Source of the DNA: Malonomonas rubra DSM 5091
GTDB taxonomy: Bacteria > Desulfobacterota > Desulfuromonadia > Desulfuromonadales > Geopsychrobacteraceae
Direction of reading: 5' to 3'
Length of the DNA: 64,000 nucleotides
NCBI RefSeq assembly: GCF_900142125.1
Contig: NZ_FQZT01000009.1
Span: forward strand, 84,428 to 148,427
Part shown: piece by piece, positions 49,269-58,175 of the stretch
How positions within the stretch are numbered: the stretch's first letter is position 1
How the letters are laid out: each line of letters begins with the position of its first letter
Notes under the pieces: model-generated
What the model saw: only the letters and a program-made list of their open reading frames with translations
The model's database searches: none
Told to the model about the DNA's origin: nothing
Translations under genes and position numbers: made by a program

Positions 49269-50009
49269 ATGCAGGAACAGTTGGAAATTATTTACCGGGA
49301 TCAGTGGCTGGTGGCGATGAACAAGCCGGCCGGTCTGCTGGTTCATCGCACCAATATCGATCGGCATGAAACCCGTTTTGCCCTGCAGCTGCTGCGTCGG
49401 CAACTGAAACAGAAGGTTTACCCGGTGCACCGGCTCGACAAGCCGACGTCGGGTGTTCTGCTGTTTGCCCTTGATTCGGCAACAGCACGTCAGTTAAGCG
49501 ATCAGTTTCGTGATCATCAGGTTGAAAAAAGCTACCTGGCGCTGGTCCGTGGCTGGACCGACGACAGCGATGAAATTAACTACCCGCTGGTTGATGGGCC
49601 GATTAAAGCCGCCTATGCGGTGCAGCAGAATTCAGACAAACCGCGTGAGGCGATCACCCGCTACCGGACAGTGCAACAGGTCGAGCTGCCGATCGCCGTC
49701 GGGCGTTACAGTAGCAGCCGTTACTCTCTTGTCGACGTCCATCCAGCGACCGGGCGACGACACCAGATCAGGCGGCATTTCAAGCACATCTTTCACCCGA
49801 TCATCGGCGACACCACTTACGGCGACAGCAGTCATAACCGCATGTTCCGTCAACAGTTTAATTGCCATCGCCTGCTGCTGCATGCCACCCGGTTGAAGTT
49901 TGCACATCCGGTGAGTGGCGCACAGATTTCATTGGTCGCATCGCTGCCTACGGACTTTTCTGCCCAGCTTGGAGAGATCGGCCTTCATGGTGTTTGGGAA
50001 AACCGATAG
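49269..50009 (+). CDS. truC: tRNA pseudouridine(65) synthase TruC
   Basis: A 246-aa RluA-type pseudouridine synthase. The N-terminus LEIIYRDQWLVAMNKPAGLLVHR and HRLDKPTSGVLLFALD (catalytic Asp in HRLD) closely follow E. coli TruC; the ATGRRHQIRRHFKHIFHPIIGD segment (key first 18 residues) and the LLLHATRLKFAHP end also match. The start is placed at ATG 49269, equivalent to the E. coli start; a longer frame from 49203 overlaps the divergent promoter region and lacks homology. Role: isomerises U65 in certain tRNAs. Confidence 0.92.
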   Translation: MQEQLEIIYRDQWLVAMNKPAGLLVHRTNIDRHETRFALQLLRRQLKQKVYPVHRLDKPTSGVLLFALDSATARQLSDQFRDHQVEKSYLALVRGWTDDSDEINYPLVDGPIKAAYAVQQNSDKPREAITRYRTVQQVELPIAVGRYSSSRYSLVDVHPATGRRHQIRRHFKHIFHPIIGDTTYGDSSHNRMFRQQFNCHRLLLHATRLKFAHPVSGAQISLVASLPTDFSAQLGEIGLHGVWENR

Positions 50010-50097
50010 CGACCATTGTTTTTATCGAAATTATCCATTTGTCACAACCACATAAATAACCGAAGATTCTCTCCAGTTTGCCATTGGGGAGAACATT

Positions 50098-50589
50098 TTG
50101 TTTCTGCAAAATTCTGCCAAATTTCTACAGAACCGTTTCGCTGAGGTCTTTTATCTTCTCGGCCGCTGTCTGTTGGCCGGAGTTTTCCTCTGGTCCGGGT
50201 TGAGCAAAGCTTATCGACCGACAGCCTTTGCCGAAACGGTTGGAGCCTACGGCCTGCTCCCTGATCCCCTTGTTTTCCCTGCAGCAATTTTGCTGATCGT
50301 TGCCGAAGTGATTGTCGGCATCGGTTTGTTGATCGATCAAAAGGGGGCGCTTTCTGCGACAACCTTGCTGATGCTGCTTTTTATGGCGGTTCTCGGTTAC
50401 GGGATCTATCTCGGTCTGGATATCGATTGTGGCTGCTTTGGCCCGGATGATCCGGAGGCAACCGCTTTTCACGATCTGCGTGGCGCTTTTTTTCGTGATC
50501 TGCTGTTGTTGCTGCTTATCGCTTATCTTTATCTCTGGCGTTTCGCCAATCATTCCAACAGATTCTGTTCTGTTCTCAAGGAGGTCTGA
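50098..50589 (+). CDS. MauE/DoxX family membrane protein
   Basis: A 163-aa inner-membrane protein with four TM helices (about 15-36, 54-76, 82-105, 130-150). The first helix region GRCLLAGVFLWSGLSKAYRP is the DoxX/MauE signature, and the loop LDIDCGCFGPDDPEAT carries a CxC pair found in MauE-like proteins, which are linked to thiol-disulfide or quinone chemistry. The start is TTG 50098, supported by GGGGAG seven bases upstream. It is followed after 2 nt by an exported rhodanese, then by a tandem rhodanese. A joint role in periplasmic sulfur or thiol metabolism is inferred from this order. Confidence 0.85.
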   Translation: MFLQNSAKFLQNRFAEVFYLLGRCLLAGVFLWSGLSKAYRPTAFAETVGAYGLLPDPLVFPAAILLIVAEVIVGIGLLIDQKGALSATTLLMLLFMAVLGYGIYLGLDIDCGCFGPDDPEATAFHDLRGAFFRDLLLLLLIAYLYLWRFANHSNRFCSVLKEV

Positions 50590-50591
50590 AG

Positions 50592-51104
50592 ATGCGTTCG
50601 ATTTTTACCCTGCTGCTGATTGTTTTGCTGGCAAGCCCGGTTTCTGCCTGGGATAACAAGTTTGAAAAAGAGGTCAAAACGGAAACCGCAGCGGTCAAGC
50701 TGGTCCGTGAGGTCGTGCGTGGCGGATACGATGTTGTCACCACCGACGAGCTGAAGAAATGGATTGATGACGGCAAAGAGATGCTGATCATCGATACTAT
50801 GCCGTTTGAATCCAGTTACAAAAAGGCCCACGTCCCTGGTGCCGCGCAGTTCCTCTTTCCGATTCCCGACATGAACGAATGGGACAGCAAAGAGACCGAC
50901 GGTAAATCGCAGCAGGACTATGAAGCGTTGCTTGGCGCCGACAAAGACAAGCTGATTGTTGTCTACTGCGGTTTTGTTAAGTGCACCCGCAGCCATAACG
51001 GGGCTGTCTGGGCGAAGAAGCTTGGCTACAAAAACGTCTACCGCTATCCCGGCGGCATTTTTGCCTGGAAAGGTGCTGACTATGAGGTTGGTACGGTGAA
51101 GTAA
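50592..51104 (+). CDS. Exported single-domain rhodanese
   Basis: A 170-aa protein with a signal peptide (MRSIFTLLLIVLLASPVSA) and one rhodanese domain (about 45-165). The active-site loop is VYCGFVKCTRSHNGA, with the nucleophilic Cys in YCGF and a second Cys four residues on; AHVPGAAQFLFP is the CH2A-like motif. The loop is longer than in simple rhodaneses, as in the family members with C-x3-C. Ribosome-binding site AAGGAGG before ATG 50592. Its stop overlaps the next start (TAATG). Likely sulfane-sulfur transfer in the periplasm. Confidence 0.9.
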   Translation: MRSIFTLLLIVLLASPVSAWDNKFEKEVKTETAAVKLVREVVRGGYDVVTTDELKKWIDDGKEMLIIDTMPFESSYKKAHVPGAAQFLFPIPDMNEWDSKETDGKSQQDYEALLGADKDKLIVVYCGFVKCTRSHNGAVWAKKLGYKNVYRYPGGIFAWKGADYEVGTVK

Positions 51105-51928
51105 TGCCTCTTTTTACCCGGTTCCTGGTACTGCTGTTATTCCTGCTGCCACTGACAAGCGAGGGGGCGTTGGTGCAGCTGCTGCAACCGCAGCAGCTGC
51201 ACCAGTTGCAGGATCAGGTGAAGATTCTCGATGCCCGCCCCTTTGAACAGTGGCAAAAAGAGCATATTCCGGGCGCCTTGCCTCTCGACTGGCAGAGCAC
51301 CACGGCGACCGATCAGCAGGATGTCGCATATCGCAAGTTGGCTAACGAGGAACTTGCAGTACAGCTTGGCAAGCTTGGTATTGACGAGTCAAGTTCGCTG
51401 GTGATTTACGGTGATGCCGACAGCAGTTGGGGCGGTGAAGGTTGGACCTGTTGGCTGTTGCGCGTTTTGGGCCATCGCGGCGAGATTTACCTGCTCGATG
51501 GTGGCGTGCAGGCGTGGAAAAAGCAGCGTGGTGAGTTGGTCGCTGCACCCCTGCCGGCAATCTCTCCAGTGAAATACAAGGTTACGGAGCGGAGCGAACT
51601 CGATATAAAAACGGCAGAATTGGTGCAGTCTTCGGAGCTGCAACTGGTCGACACCCGCTCCTTCTTCGAGTGGCTACGCGGTTCGATTCCAGGCGCGGTA
51701 CGGATCGACTGGACAAATTTTTATCGTGGAGAAGATCATCGCCCGCTCAGTCGGCAGGAACTGACGGTTTTGCTGCAGAAGCATGGCATCGATCCGCAAA
51801 AGCCGGTTGCTTACTATTGTTCAGGCGGTATCCGTTCCGCATACGCCTGGACGGTACACGAACTCGCCGGGTTACAAACGGCAAAGAATTACGAAGGTGG
51901 CATGGAAGCTTGGCGAAAGCTGCGCTGA
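51104..51928 (+). CDS. Exported tandem rhodanese (thiosulfate sulfurtransferase-like)
   Basis: A 274-aa protein with a signal peptide (about residues 1-21) and two rhodanese domains. In the first (25-140) the catalytic Cys position is lost (VIYGDADSSWGGEG), as usual for the structural half of thiosulfate and mercaptopyruvate sulfurtransferases. The second (160-272) has the active loop YYCSGGIRSAYAW with the Cys nucleophile. CH2 motifs DARPFEQWQKEHIPGALPLD and DTRSFFEWLRGSIPGA precede each. The loop CSGGIR suits thiosulfate rather than mercaptopyruvate, which is an inference. The third gene in the MauE-rhodanese-rhodanese set. Confidence 0.92.
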   Translation: MPLFTRFLVLLLFLLPLTSEGALVQLLQPQQLHQLQDQVKILDARPFEQWQKEHIPGALPLDWQSTTATDQQDVAYRKLANEELAVQLGKLGIDESSSLVIYGDADSSWGGEGWTCWLLRVLGHRGEIYLLDGGVQAWKKQRGELVAAPLPAISPVKYKVTERSELDIKTAELVQSSELQLVDTRSFFEWLRGSIPGAVRIDWTNFYRGEDHRPLSRQELTVLLQKHGIDPQKPVAYYCSGGIRSAYAWTVHELAGLQTAKNYEGGMEAWRKLR

Positions 51929-51946
51929 TATGCTACTCAACTAAGC

Positions 51947-53191
51947 ATGCCCGAACGCTCTCCCCTCAAAATTCTTCATATCCTGAGTCAATTGCCAGCG
52001 GCAACCGGAAGCGGTGTCTATCTGCAGGCGCTGCTGAACCACGCCGAACTGCATGGGTATCATAACTATCTGCTGGCCGGGGTTCCCGGCGACTACGAGA
52101 GCCGGGTTCAGCTGAAAAAACTGGCCAGTCATGATTATTGCGTCGTCCAGTTCGAGCAGGACCTACCCTTTCCGATTGTTGGCATGAGCGATGTCATGCC
52201 CTACCCGAGTACGCGATTCAGTGAATTGACGGCATCGGATGTGCAACTTTATCAAGACTGCTTTTCCGCCTGCCTTGAAGATGCGGTCAAACGCTGGCAG
52301 CCGGACCTGATCCATTCCCACCATCTCTGGCTATTGACCTCTTTGGCCCGGCAGCGATGCCCGCAGATTCCCATGCTGGTCAGTTGTCATGGTTCAGATC
52401 TGCGCCAGTTTGTCAATTGCCGTCACCTGCAGCAGGAGGTTTTGCAGGGGTGCCGGAAGGTTGATGCTGTTTGTGCGCTTAGCGGGCCGCAAAAGGAAGA
52501 TATTCATCAGCTTTACGGAATAGATGCTGGCAAGATTCACATTGTTGGTGCTGGATACGACAGAAAGAAGTTTTCTCCCTCTACGGCAGGTAAAAGCGGC
52601 AGATTGCAGATTATTTATGCCGGCAAACTCAGCCGGGCGAAAGGGGTGCCCTGGTTATTGAAGGCTCTGCTACCGTTGGAGGAGGATTTTATTTTTCACC
52701 TGGTTGGTGACAGTGACGGCCATGAAAAGCAGGACATTCTGCAGTTAGCTGAGCAGCTCGGGCAAAAAGTTATGATCCATGGCAACCTTGAACAGCAGGA
52801 GCTTGCCGTACTGATGCGCCAATCTGACCTGTTCGTGTTGCCCTCATTTTTCGAAGGCTTGCCGCTGGTTTTACTGGAAGCACTCGCCTCGGGCTGTCGT
52901 CTTGTTACCACTGCACTCCCGGGAGTGGTGGAGTTGTTCGGCAACCTGAACTCGCCATGGATTGAACTGGTGAACTTGCCGAAAATGGCTGGAATCGATT
53001 CGCCGGCACAGGAGGGTGAAGAGGTTTTTATCTCTGCGCTGCGAAGAGCTCTGCAAGCTCAGATTCGGTCACTGAAAAAAGAGCGGAACCAGTCTTTCCC
53101 GACGGAGATTCAGTCGTTGCTGGAGGAATACTCCTGGGGGGGGATTTTTTCTAAAATCGAAACGCTTTATAATCAGCTATTGCTGAAATGA
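51947..53191 (+). CDS. Glycosyltransferase family 4 protein
   Basis: A 414-aa GT-B fold enzyme. The N-terminal acceptor half opens ILHILSQLPAATGSGVYLQAL and includes DLIHSHHLWLL and VSCHGSDLRQF; the C-terminal nucleotide-sugar half has IIYAGKLSRAKGVPWLLKAL, MIHGNLEQQELAVLMRQSDL and the EX7E motif FVLPSFFEGLPLVLLEALAS. The start has no strong ribosome-binding site. It overlaps the convergent PP2C gene by 15 bp. There are no other glycan genes nearby, so donor and acceptor are unknown. Confidence 0.9.
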   Translation: MPERSPLKILHILSQLPAATGSGVYLQALLNHAELHGYHNYLLAGVPGDYESRVQLKKLASHDYCVVQFEQDLPFPIVGMSDVMPYPSTRFSELTASDVQLYQDCFSACLEDAVKRWQPDLIHSHHLWLLTSLARQRCPQIPMLVSCHGSDLRQFVNCRHLQQEVLQGCRKVDAVCALSGPQKEDIHQLYGIDAGKIHIVGAGYDRKKFSPSTAGKSGRLQIIYAGKLSRAKGVPWLLKALLPLEEDFIFHLVGDSDGHEKQDILQLAEQLGQKVMIHGNLEQQELAVLMRQSDLFVLPSFFEGLPLVLLEALASGCRLVTTALPGVVELFGNLNSPWIELVNLPKMAGIDSPAQEGEEVFISALRRALQAQIRSLKKERNQSFPTEIQSLLEEYSWGGIFSKIETLYNQLLLK

Positions 53192-54001
53192 GATAGCGAC
53201 TGCTGCGATGTCGTCATGCATTTTAAAACGGGGATAGCGACGACATTCCGGGTCGTGTTTCTCCCGTTTGCGGATTTCCTGTTTGACTTTTTCCAGTCCG
53301 CCTTGCTGATAATAATCTGCCAGCCAGCAAAAATCCGGTTCTTCCGCCGGGTTCTCACCGGGCGGGAAGAGCCCGTCTGTAAAAATCAACAGGTGCGCTA
53401 TTCCTGCCAAAGAGCATGAGCCGGTCTGGAAAAAATCGAGCGCAGCCTGTTCGCCGTTCAGGGCACCATAAGAACTGTTCATCTGGCGGCGCACTTTCAC
53501 CAGTTGGGGGTGAAGGGCTTCACGGGGTTGGGGAGTGTTGTCCGCCAACAGTTGCTGCCACTTCTGCAGGGTTTCCCGATCGTGATTATGGTAGCTGGTG
53601 AGCAGGCGACAAGCACCGGACTCTTCAATTGCCAGGATCTGGCAATCTCCACTTTGCAGCCACTCGATGGAATCGTCCTGCAAGCGGCATACGGCGGCGC
53701 TGGTGCTCCAGCTTTTAAGGCGATCGGAGCTTTCAACGCCCATTGCGGTCATCTGCAGTTGTAGCTTTTTATTGGCCCGTGAACCGAGTTCGAAGAGAGA
53801 TGAATCGTTTCTGGAAAATTCCTGGCTGACGAGGCGGGACGCCCACCATGCTCCGGTTTTACCGAGGTAGCGATCAGAAACCAGACTTGATGCGCCGTCA
53901 AACACACCGAACAGGTTGTCTGAACATGTCAGGCTGTCTTCGTTTAAAGCACTGGAGCCTTGCTCGTAAACAAGCTCGATATTGTTGATTTTCCCTCGCA
54001 T
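53177..54001 (-). CDS. PP2C-type protein serine/threonine phosphatase
   Basis: A 274-aa PPM-family phosphatase. Metal-binding aspartates appear in NEDSLTCSDNLFGVFDGAS (motifs near residues 20-38), WSTSAAVCRL and SGDCQIL in the middle, LIFTDGLFPP and the terminal KMHDDIAAVAI. The start is taken as ATG 54001 (MRGKINNIELVYEQ); a TTG further upstream is weaker. No TM or signal is seen. The target is unknown; it overlaps the glycosyltransferase 3' end, so transcripts are antisense there. Confidence 0.88.
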   Translation of the reverse strand: MRGKINNIELVYEQGSSALNEDSLTCSDNLFGVFDGASSLVSDRYLGKTGAWWASRLVSQEFSRNDSSLFELGSRANKKLQLQMTAMGVESSDRLKSWSTSAAVCRLQDDSIEWLQSGDCQILAIEESGACRLLTSYHNHDRETLQKWQQLLADNTPQPREALHPQLVKVRRQMNSSYGALNGEQAALDFFQTGSCSLAGIAHLLIFTDGLFPPGENPAEEPDFCWLADYYQQGGLEKVKQEIRKREKHDPECRRYPRFKMHDDIAAVAISFQQ

Positions 54002-54113
54002 CGGCAACCCTGAATCTATTTGATGATGCAATTGTATATTTATGTGACCGATTTGTGAAATTGATAAAATCAATAGCCAGGGGAGGATGTCAGTCTTTTT
54101 TCCGATAGATATT

Positions 54114-54995
54114 TTAGCTTTTTCTGGGGGTAGAGTTTGCCAGGTAGGAGCCGGTGACCACCAGTGCCCCTCCTGTCAGCAGTGAGAAGGTCAAGGGCTC
54201 ACCCAGAATCAGGGTTGCCAATAGCACGCCATTAACCGGAACGAAGTTGATGAAGACCGCCGCTCGTGATGCTCCTATGATCTGAATTCCCTGAAAATAC
54301 CAGAGGAAGCCGATGACGGTGCCAAACATTCCGAGATAGAGAAGCGCAATCAGGGCTTTCGGTGGATAATTGACGACAGCTGCCAGATCTCCCTGTAGCA
54401 GCATGGCACAGAAAAGTAGAATAGTTCCGGCAATTGACGAGTAGCAGACCGAAACCAGCGGGGAAAGCCCTTTCATCGCTGTTTTACCAATGATCGAGTA
54501 GAGCGTCCAGGAGATGACGCAGCCGAATATCAACAATTCGCCACGGCCAATACCGCTATCAAATACTGTCAGAGGTTGTCCTCGGGTTATTACGATGATG
54601 GCACCGCTGAGCGAGAGAAAAATGCCGAGTATGCGCCGTTTCGGCAGCGGTTCACGATAGATCAGCGCTGAAGCGATGGTGATAAAAACCGGGTTAAGCG
54701 CAATGATCAGTGAAGCGCGTCCAGCAGCGATCAGGGTCAGGCCGTTGAAGAAGAACAAGTTGTAGGCAAGAATGCCGCTAGCGCCGAGGGCGATCACCAC
54801 CAGCAGTTGCTTGACATCGATGCGTTGCAGAGATTCCCGCGTGATGGTGATGGCCAGCAGCAACAGTGAGGCGATGGCAAAGCGGAAAAAGGCCGCCGAA
54901 ACCGGATCGACCACACCGGAGAGACTGCGCCCGGCGACGAAAGTGCCGCCCCAGAAGAAGGCGACCAAGTAGAGGCGAATATACGTGGAAATCAC
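54114..54995 (-). CDS. EamA (DMT) family transporter
   Basis: A 293-aa membrane protein of the drug/metabolite superfamily with ten TM helices in two EamA repeats (about 1-140 and 148-288). Typical starts are LVAFFWGGTFVAGR and, for the second repeat, GRGELLIFGCVISWTLYSIIGK. The end NPVFITIASALIYREPLP and INFVPVNGVLLATLILGEPL are the conserved C-terminal EamA helices of each half. It overlaps the tag start region by four bases at its own start. Substrate unknown; many members export amino acids or metabolites. Confidence 0.9.
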   Translation of the reverse strand: MISTYIRLYLVAFFWGGTFVAGRSLSGVVDPVSAAFFRFAIASLLLLAITITRESLQRIDVKQLLVVIALGASGILAYNLFFFNGLTLIAAGRASLIIALNPVFITIASALIYREPLPKRRILGIFLSLSGAIIVITRGQPLTVFDSGIGRGELLIFGCVISWTLYSIIGKTAMKGLSPLVSVCYSSIAGTILLFCAMLLQGDLAAVVNYPPKALIALLYLGMFGTVIGFLWYFQGIQIIGASRAAVFINFVPVNGVLLATLILGEPLTFSLLTGGALVVTGSYLANSTPRKS

Positions 54996-55564
54996 AGCAG
55001 TTCTTTGCGCCGGAAGCAGTCGATGGTGTGGTCATTGACCAGCCCGGTCGCCTGCATGTGAGCGTAGATGGTAGTTGAGCCGATGAACTTGAAACCGCGT
55101 TGTTTCAGGTCTTTGCTCAACAGGTCCGATTCTTTCGACGTTGCTGGGATTTCATTTCCGCTAAGCGGTGCATTGTCGATCGGCTCGCCGTCAACAAAAC
55201 GCCAGATATAATCGCAGAAACTGCCGAAATCGTCCTGAACCTGCAGAAACTTCTGCGCATTGTTAACCGTTGCGTTGATCTTCAGTCTGTTACGGATTAA
55301 GCCCGGATTCTGCAAAAGCTCGGCAATCTTCTTATCATCGAACCGGGCGATAAGCTCCGGGTCGAAACCGGCGAAAGCCTGCCGGTAGTTTTCACGCTTG
55401 CGCAGCACGGTATACCAGGACAACCCGGCCTGTGCTGATTCCAAGGTGAGAAATTCAAACTGGGTGCGGTCATCGTGCACTGGTACGCCCCATTCATCGT
55501 CATGGTAACGGATGTAGTCCGGTTTGCTCAGATCGACCCAGGGGCACCGACGCTTCTGGTCCAT
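54992..55564 (-). CDS. tag: DNA-3-methyladenine glycosylase I
   Basis: A 190-aa base-excision repair enzyme. The start CPWVDLSKPDYIRYHDDEWGV, the LTLESAQAGLSWYTVLRKRE helix and the end VNDHTIDCFRR are the family marks; zinc ligands are expected from the N-terminal Cys, the His in the YHDDEWG region and the terminal HTIDC. Start is ATG 55564 with GGGAG four to five bases upstream; longer in-frame starts are not supported. The downstream exporter gene overlaps by four bases. Confidence 0.94.
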   Translation of the reverse strand: MDQKRRCPWVDLSKPDYIRYHDDEWGVPVHDDRTQFEFLTLESAQAGLSWYTVLRKRENYRQAFAGFDPELIARFDDKKIAELLQNPGLIRNRLKINATVNNAQKFLQVQDDFGSFCDYIWRFVDGEPIDNAPLSGNEIPATSKESDLLSKDLKQRGFKFIGSTTIYAHMQATGLVNDHTIDCFRRKELL

Positions 55565-55690
55565 ATTCTCCCTCTGTATGTGCCTTTTTCTCCAAATTAG
55601 CATGCGGCAAAGCGTAAGCAATAGTTAATAATTGTGTTAGACTTTCAAATTGAACCAAGCTTAAGTTGCAACCTGCGATGGGATGTTGCC

Positions 55691-58174
55691 ATGAAGAAAA
55701 AAACCGCTGCTCCATTGATCGGTTTTCTGGTTTTCCTGTTACTAGTTTTGCTCCTGTTTTTTGTTGAGGATGCAGAAAAGCAGCGTTACCGGGAGGTGCT
55801 GCGTTCCCAGACCACCAGCAGGCTGAGTCAGCTACGGGCAGAAATTGAAGCAGGTATCAACGTCGATTTTTACCTGACACGCGGGCTTATTGCCTATATC
55901 GCGACCCATTCTGGACTCTCTCAGGACAGCTTTCAGCGCTGGGCGAACAATCTTCTTCAGCATCGTCATTCCATCATCAATATTGGCATTGCGCCAGATA
56001 ATATCGTCTCCTTTGTCTATCCACTGGAAGGAAACGAGCGGGCGATCGGGCTGGATTACACAAAGAACAAAACGCAGTGGCCATCCGTCAAGCAGGCGAT
56101 CGAAGCGCATAAAACAGTTGTAGCCGGGCCGGTTAATCTGGTTCAGGGGGGCGTTGCTTTTATCAGTCGAACCCCGATTTATATCGACAAAGGCGAGAGC
56201 GAAGGTGACAAAACCTATTGGGGCATGGCCAGTATCGTTATCGATAAAGACAGGTTATTGCGCGCCGCGGGTTATTATGCTTTCGCTGACGAGTTCCAGG
56301 TTGCACTCCGTGGTGTTGATGGCAAAGGCGCCGCTGGTGACGTTATCGAAGGGGCGACAGAGATTTTTGAACGGCAACCGGTCCTGCTTGACGTCAATTT
56401 GCCTGAAGGGAGTTGGCAGTTGGCGGCGATTCCGCTCGGTGGCTGGCTGCAGCCCTCCCCCCGGTTGTGGTGGTTTCGCAGCCTGGGCCTGTGTCTGGCT
56501 GTTATCGCTGGGCTCGGTATGTACGTCTGGCTGGTGAGGGTCGATCGAACACAGCGCAAAGTTGAGCAGGCGTGGCTGCGAGCCGAGCAGGCGAACAAAG
56601 AATCGCAGAAGCAGCAGAGTTTCCTGAATGCCGTTATCGAAAATATACCCCATGTTACTTTTGTCAAAGATGCTAAAGAGCTGCGTTATCTGCGCTTTAA
56701 CCGGGCGGGAGAAAAACTGACCGGGCTGTTTGAAAAGGATCTGCTCGGAAAAAACGATTACGACCTGTTCAGTAAAGAAGAGGCAGACTTCTTTATCGCC
56801 GAAGACCGGAAGGTGCTCGAAAATAAAAAAATGCTCAGTATCGCCAGGGAGAAGGTTTCGACCAGGAACAAAGGCGAGCGGTTGATGCATACCAAGAAGA
56901 TTCCGATCCTGGATGCGGATGGAACACCGGAATATCTCTTGGGAATCGCTGAAGATATTACTGAGAGGTGTCAGGCGGAAAGCGATCGGCTGAACCTGGA
57001 GAAACAGCTGTACCAGGCGCAGAAGATGGAGGCGATCGGCCTGATGGCTGGCGGTGTCGCCCATGATCTGAACAATATTCTTGCGGCAATAACCGGCTAC
57101 CCAGAGCTGATACTGCGGAAACTGCCAGCAGACAGTGATTTGCGCAAGCCGTTGCAGACCATTCTCGAATCTGGAAAACGGGGGGTGGCGATTGTTGCCG
57201 ATATGTTGACGGTTGCCAGAGGAGCTGCCAGCGTGCGGGAAAAGATCAACCTGAATCACCTGATTGCGGAGTATCTCGAGTCTCCAGAATGCTTGAACAC
57301 GAAAAAACATTTCATAAACGGCTCGATCGATGCCGACCTGACCACTGACTTGGTACCGATTCTTGCTTCACCGGTGCATATCAAGAAATGCCTGATGAAC
57401 CTTGTGAACAATGCTGTTGAAGCGATGGCTGGTAAAGGCCGGGTTACCTTGACAAGCTGGAACGAAACGGTTGTTGGCGAAAGTCGCAACGGTCACCACT
57501 TGGTAGATGGCAAGTATGTCGTTCTGCAGGTTGCAGATGACGGCCCCGGAATTTCGGGAGTTGATATCGAACATATTTTCGAGCCGTTCTATACCAAAAA
57601 AGTGATGGGGAAAAGCGGCACCGGCCTCGGACTGACTGTTGTCTGGAATACGGTGAAAGACCATAGCGGCAGAATATTTGTCAGCAGCAACCCAGGCGAA
57701 ACCGTTTTTTATCTCTATTTTCCTGCTTACAGCGGTAACGATTCTGCTGGCGAAGTGACAGAAGAATTGCCAACCTTCTCCGGTCAAGGGCAGCGCGTTC
57801 TGGTCGTGGATGACGAAGAACATATGCGGGATATCGCTTGCAGAATCCTGGAGTTGGCTGGCTATCAGCCGATTGCTGCCAGCAGCGGGGAAGAGGCGAT
57901 TTCCTATGTCGCTGCGACCCCGGTTGATCTGCTGGTGATCGATATGTTGATGGAACCGGGGATCAATGGCTGTGAGACTTACCGCAGAATTGTTGCACGT
58001 AATCCTGGCCAAAAGGCACTGATTGCCAGCGGTTACTCGGAAAGTGAAGAGGTTCGGGCCGCCTTGAAACTCGGTGCGTCCCGTTTTATCAGCAAGCCCT
58101 ACAGCATCGACCAACTTTGTCAAGCTGTGCACGACGCTTTAAGTGAAGAGGGCGAAAAAACTGCCGGAGTCTGA
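55691..58174 (+). CDS. Hybrid sensor histidine kinase: TM-CHASE-TM-PAS-HisKA-HATPase-REC
   Basis: An 827-aa membrane kinase. TM1 (about 9-25), an extracytoplasmic CHASE-like domain (about 45-260; RLSQLRAEIEAGINVDFYLTRGL and related CHASE residues), TM2 (about 275-297), a PAS domain (about 320-435), HisKA with the phospho-accepting His in GGVAHDLNNILAAI, HATPase_c (N box NLVNNAVEAM, G1 VADDGPGIS, G2 KSGTGLGLTVV) and a C-terminal receiver with Asp in LLVIDMLMEPG. The start ATG 55691 gives a basic KKK before TM1. The receiver suggests phosphorelay to an HPt protein elsewhere. The signal is unknown. The uridine phosphorylase gene follows after 1 nt. Confidence 0.93.
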   Translation: MKKKTAAPLIGFLVFLLLVLLLFFVEDAEKQRYREVLRSQTTSRLSQLRAEIEAGINVDFYLTRGLIAYIATHSGLSQDSFQRWANNLLQHRHSIINIGIAPDNIVSFVYPLEGNERAIGLDYTKNKTQWPSVKQAIEAHKTVVAGPVNLVQGGVAFISRTPIYIDKGESEGDKTYWGMASIVIDKDRLLRAAGYYAFADEFQVALRGVDGKGAAGDVIEGATEIFERQPVLLDVNLPEGSWQLAAIPLGGWLQPSPRLWWFRSLGLCLAVIAGLGMYVWLVRVDRTQRKVEQAWLRAEQANKESQKQQSFLNAVIENIPHVTFVKDAKELRYLRFNRAGEKLTGLFEKDLLGKNDYDLFSKEEADFFIAEDRKVLENKKMLSIAREKVSTRNKGERLMHTKKIPILDADGTPEYLLGIAEDITERCQAESDRLNLEKQLYQAQKMEAIGLMAGGVAHDLNNILAAITGYPELILRKLPADSDLRKPLQTILESGKRGVAIVADMLTVARGAASVREKINLNHLIAEYLESPECLNTKKHFINGSIDADLTTDLVPILASPVHIKKCLMNLVNNAVEAMAGKGRVTLTSWNETVVGESRNGHHLVDGKYVVLQVADDGPGISGVDIEHIFEPFYTKKVMGKSGTGLGLTVVWNTVKDHSGRIFVSSNPGETVFYLYFPAYSGNDSAGEVTEELPTFSGQGQRVLVVDDEEHMRDIACRILELAGYQPIAASSGEEAISYVAATPVDLLVIDMLMEPGINGCETYRRIVARNPGQKALIASGYSESEEVRAALKLGASRFISKPYSIDQLCQAVHDALSEEGEKTAGV

Positions 58175-58175
58175 A

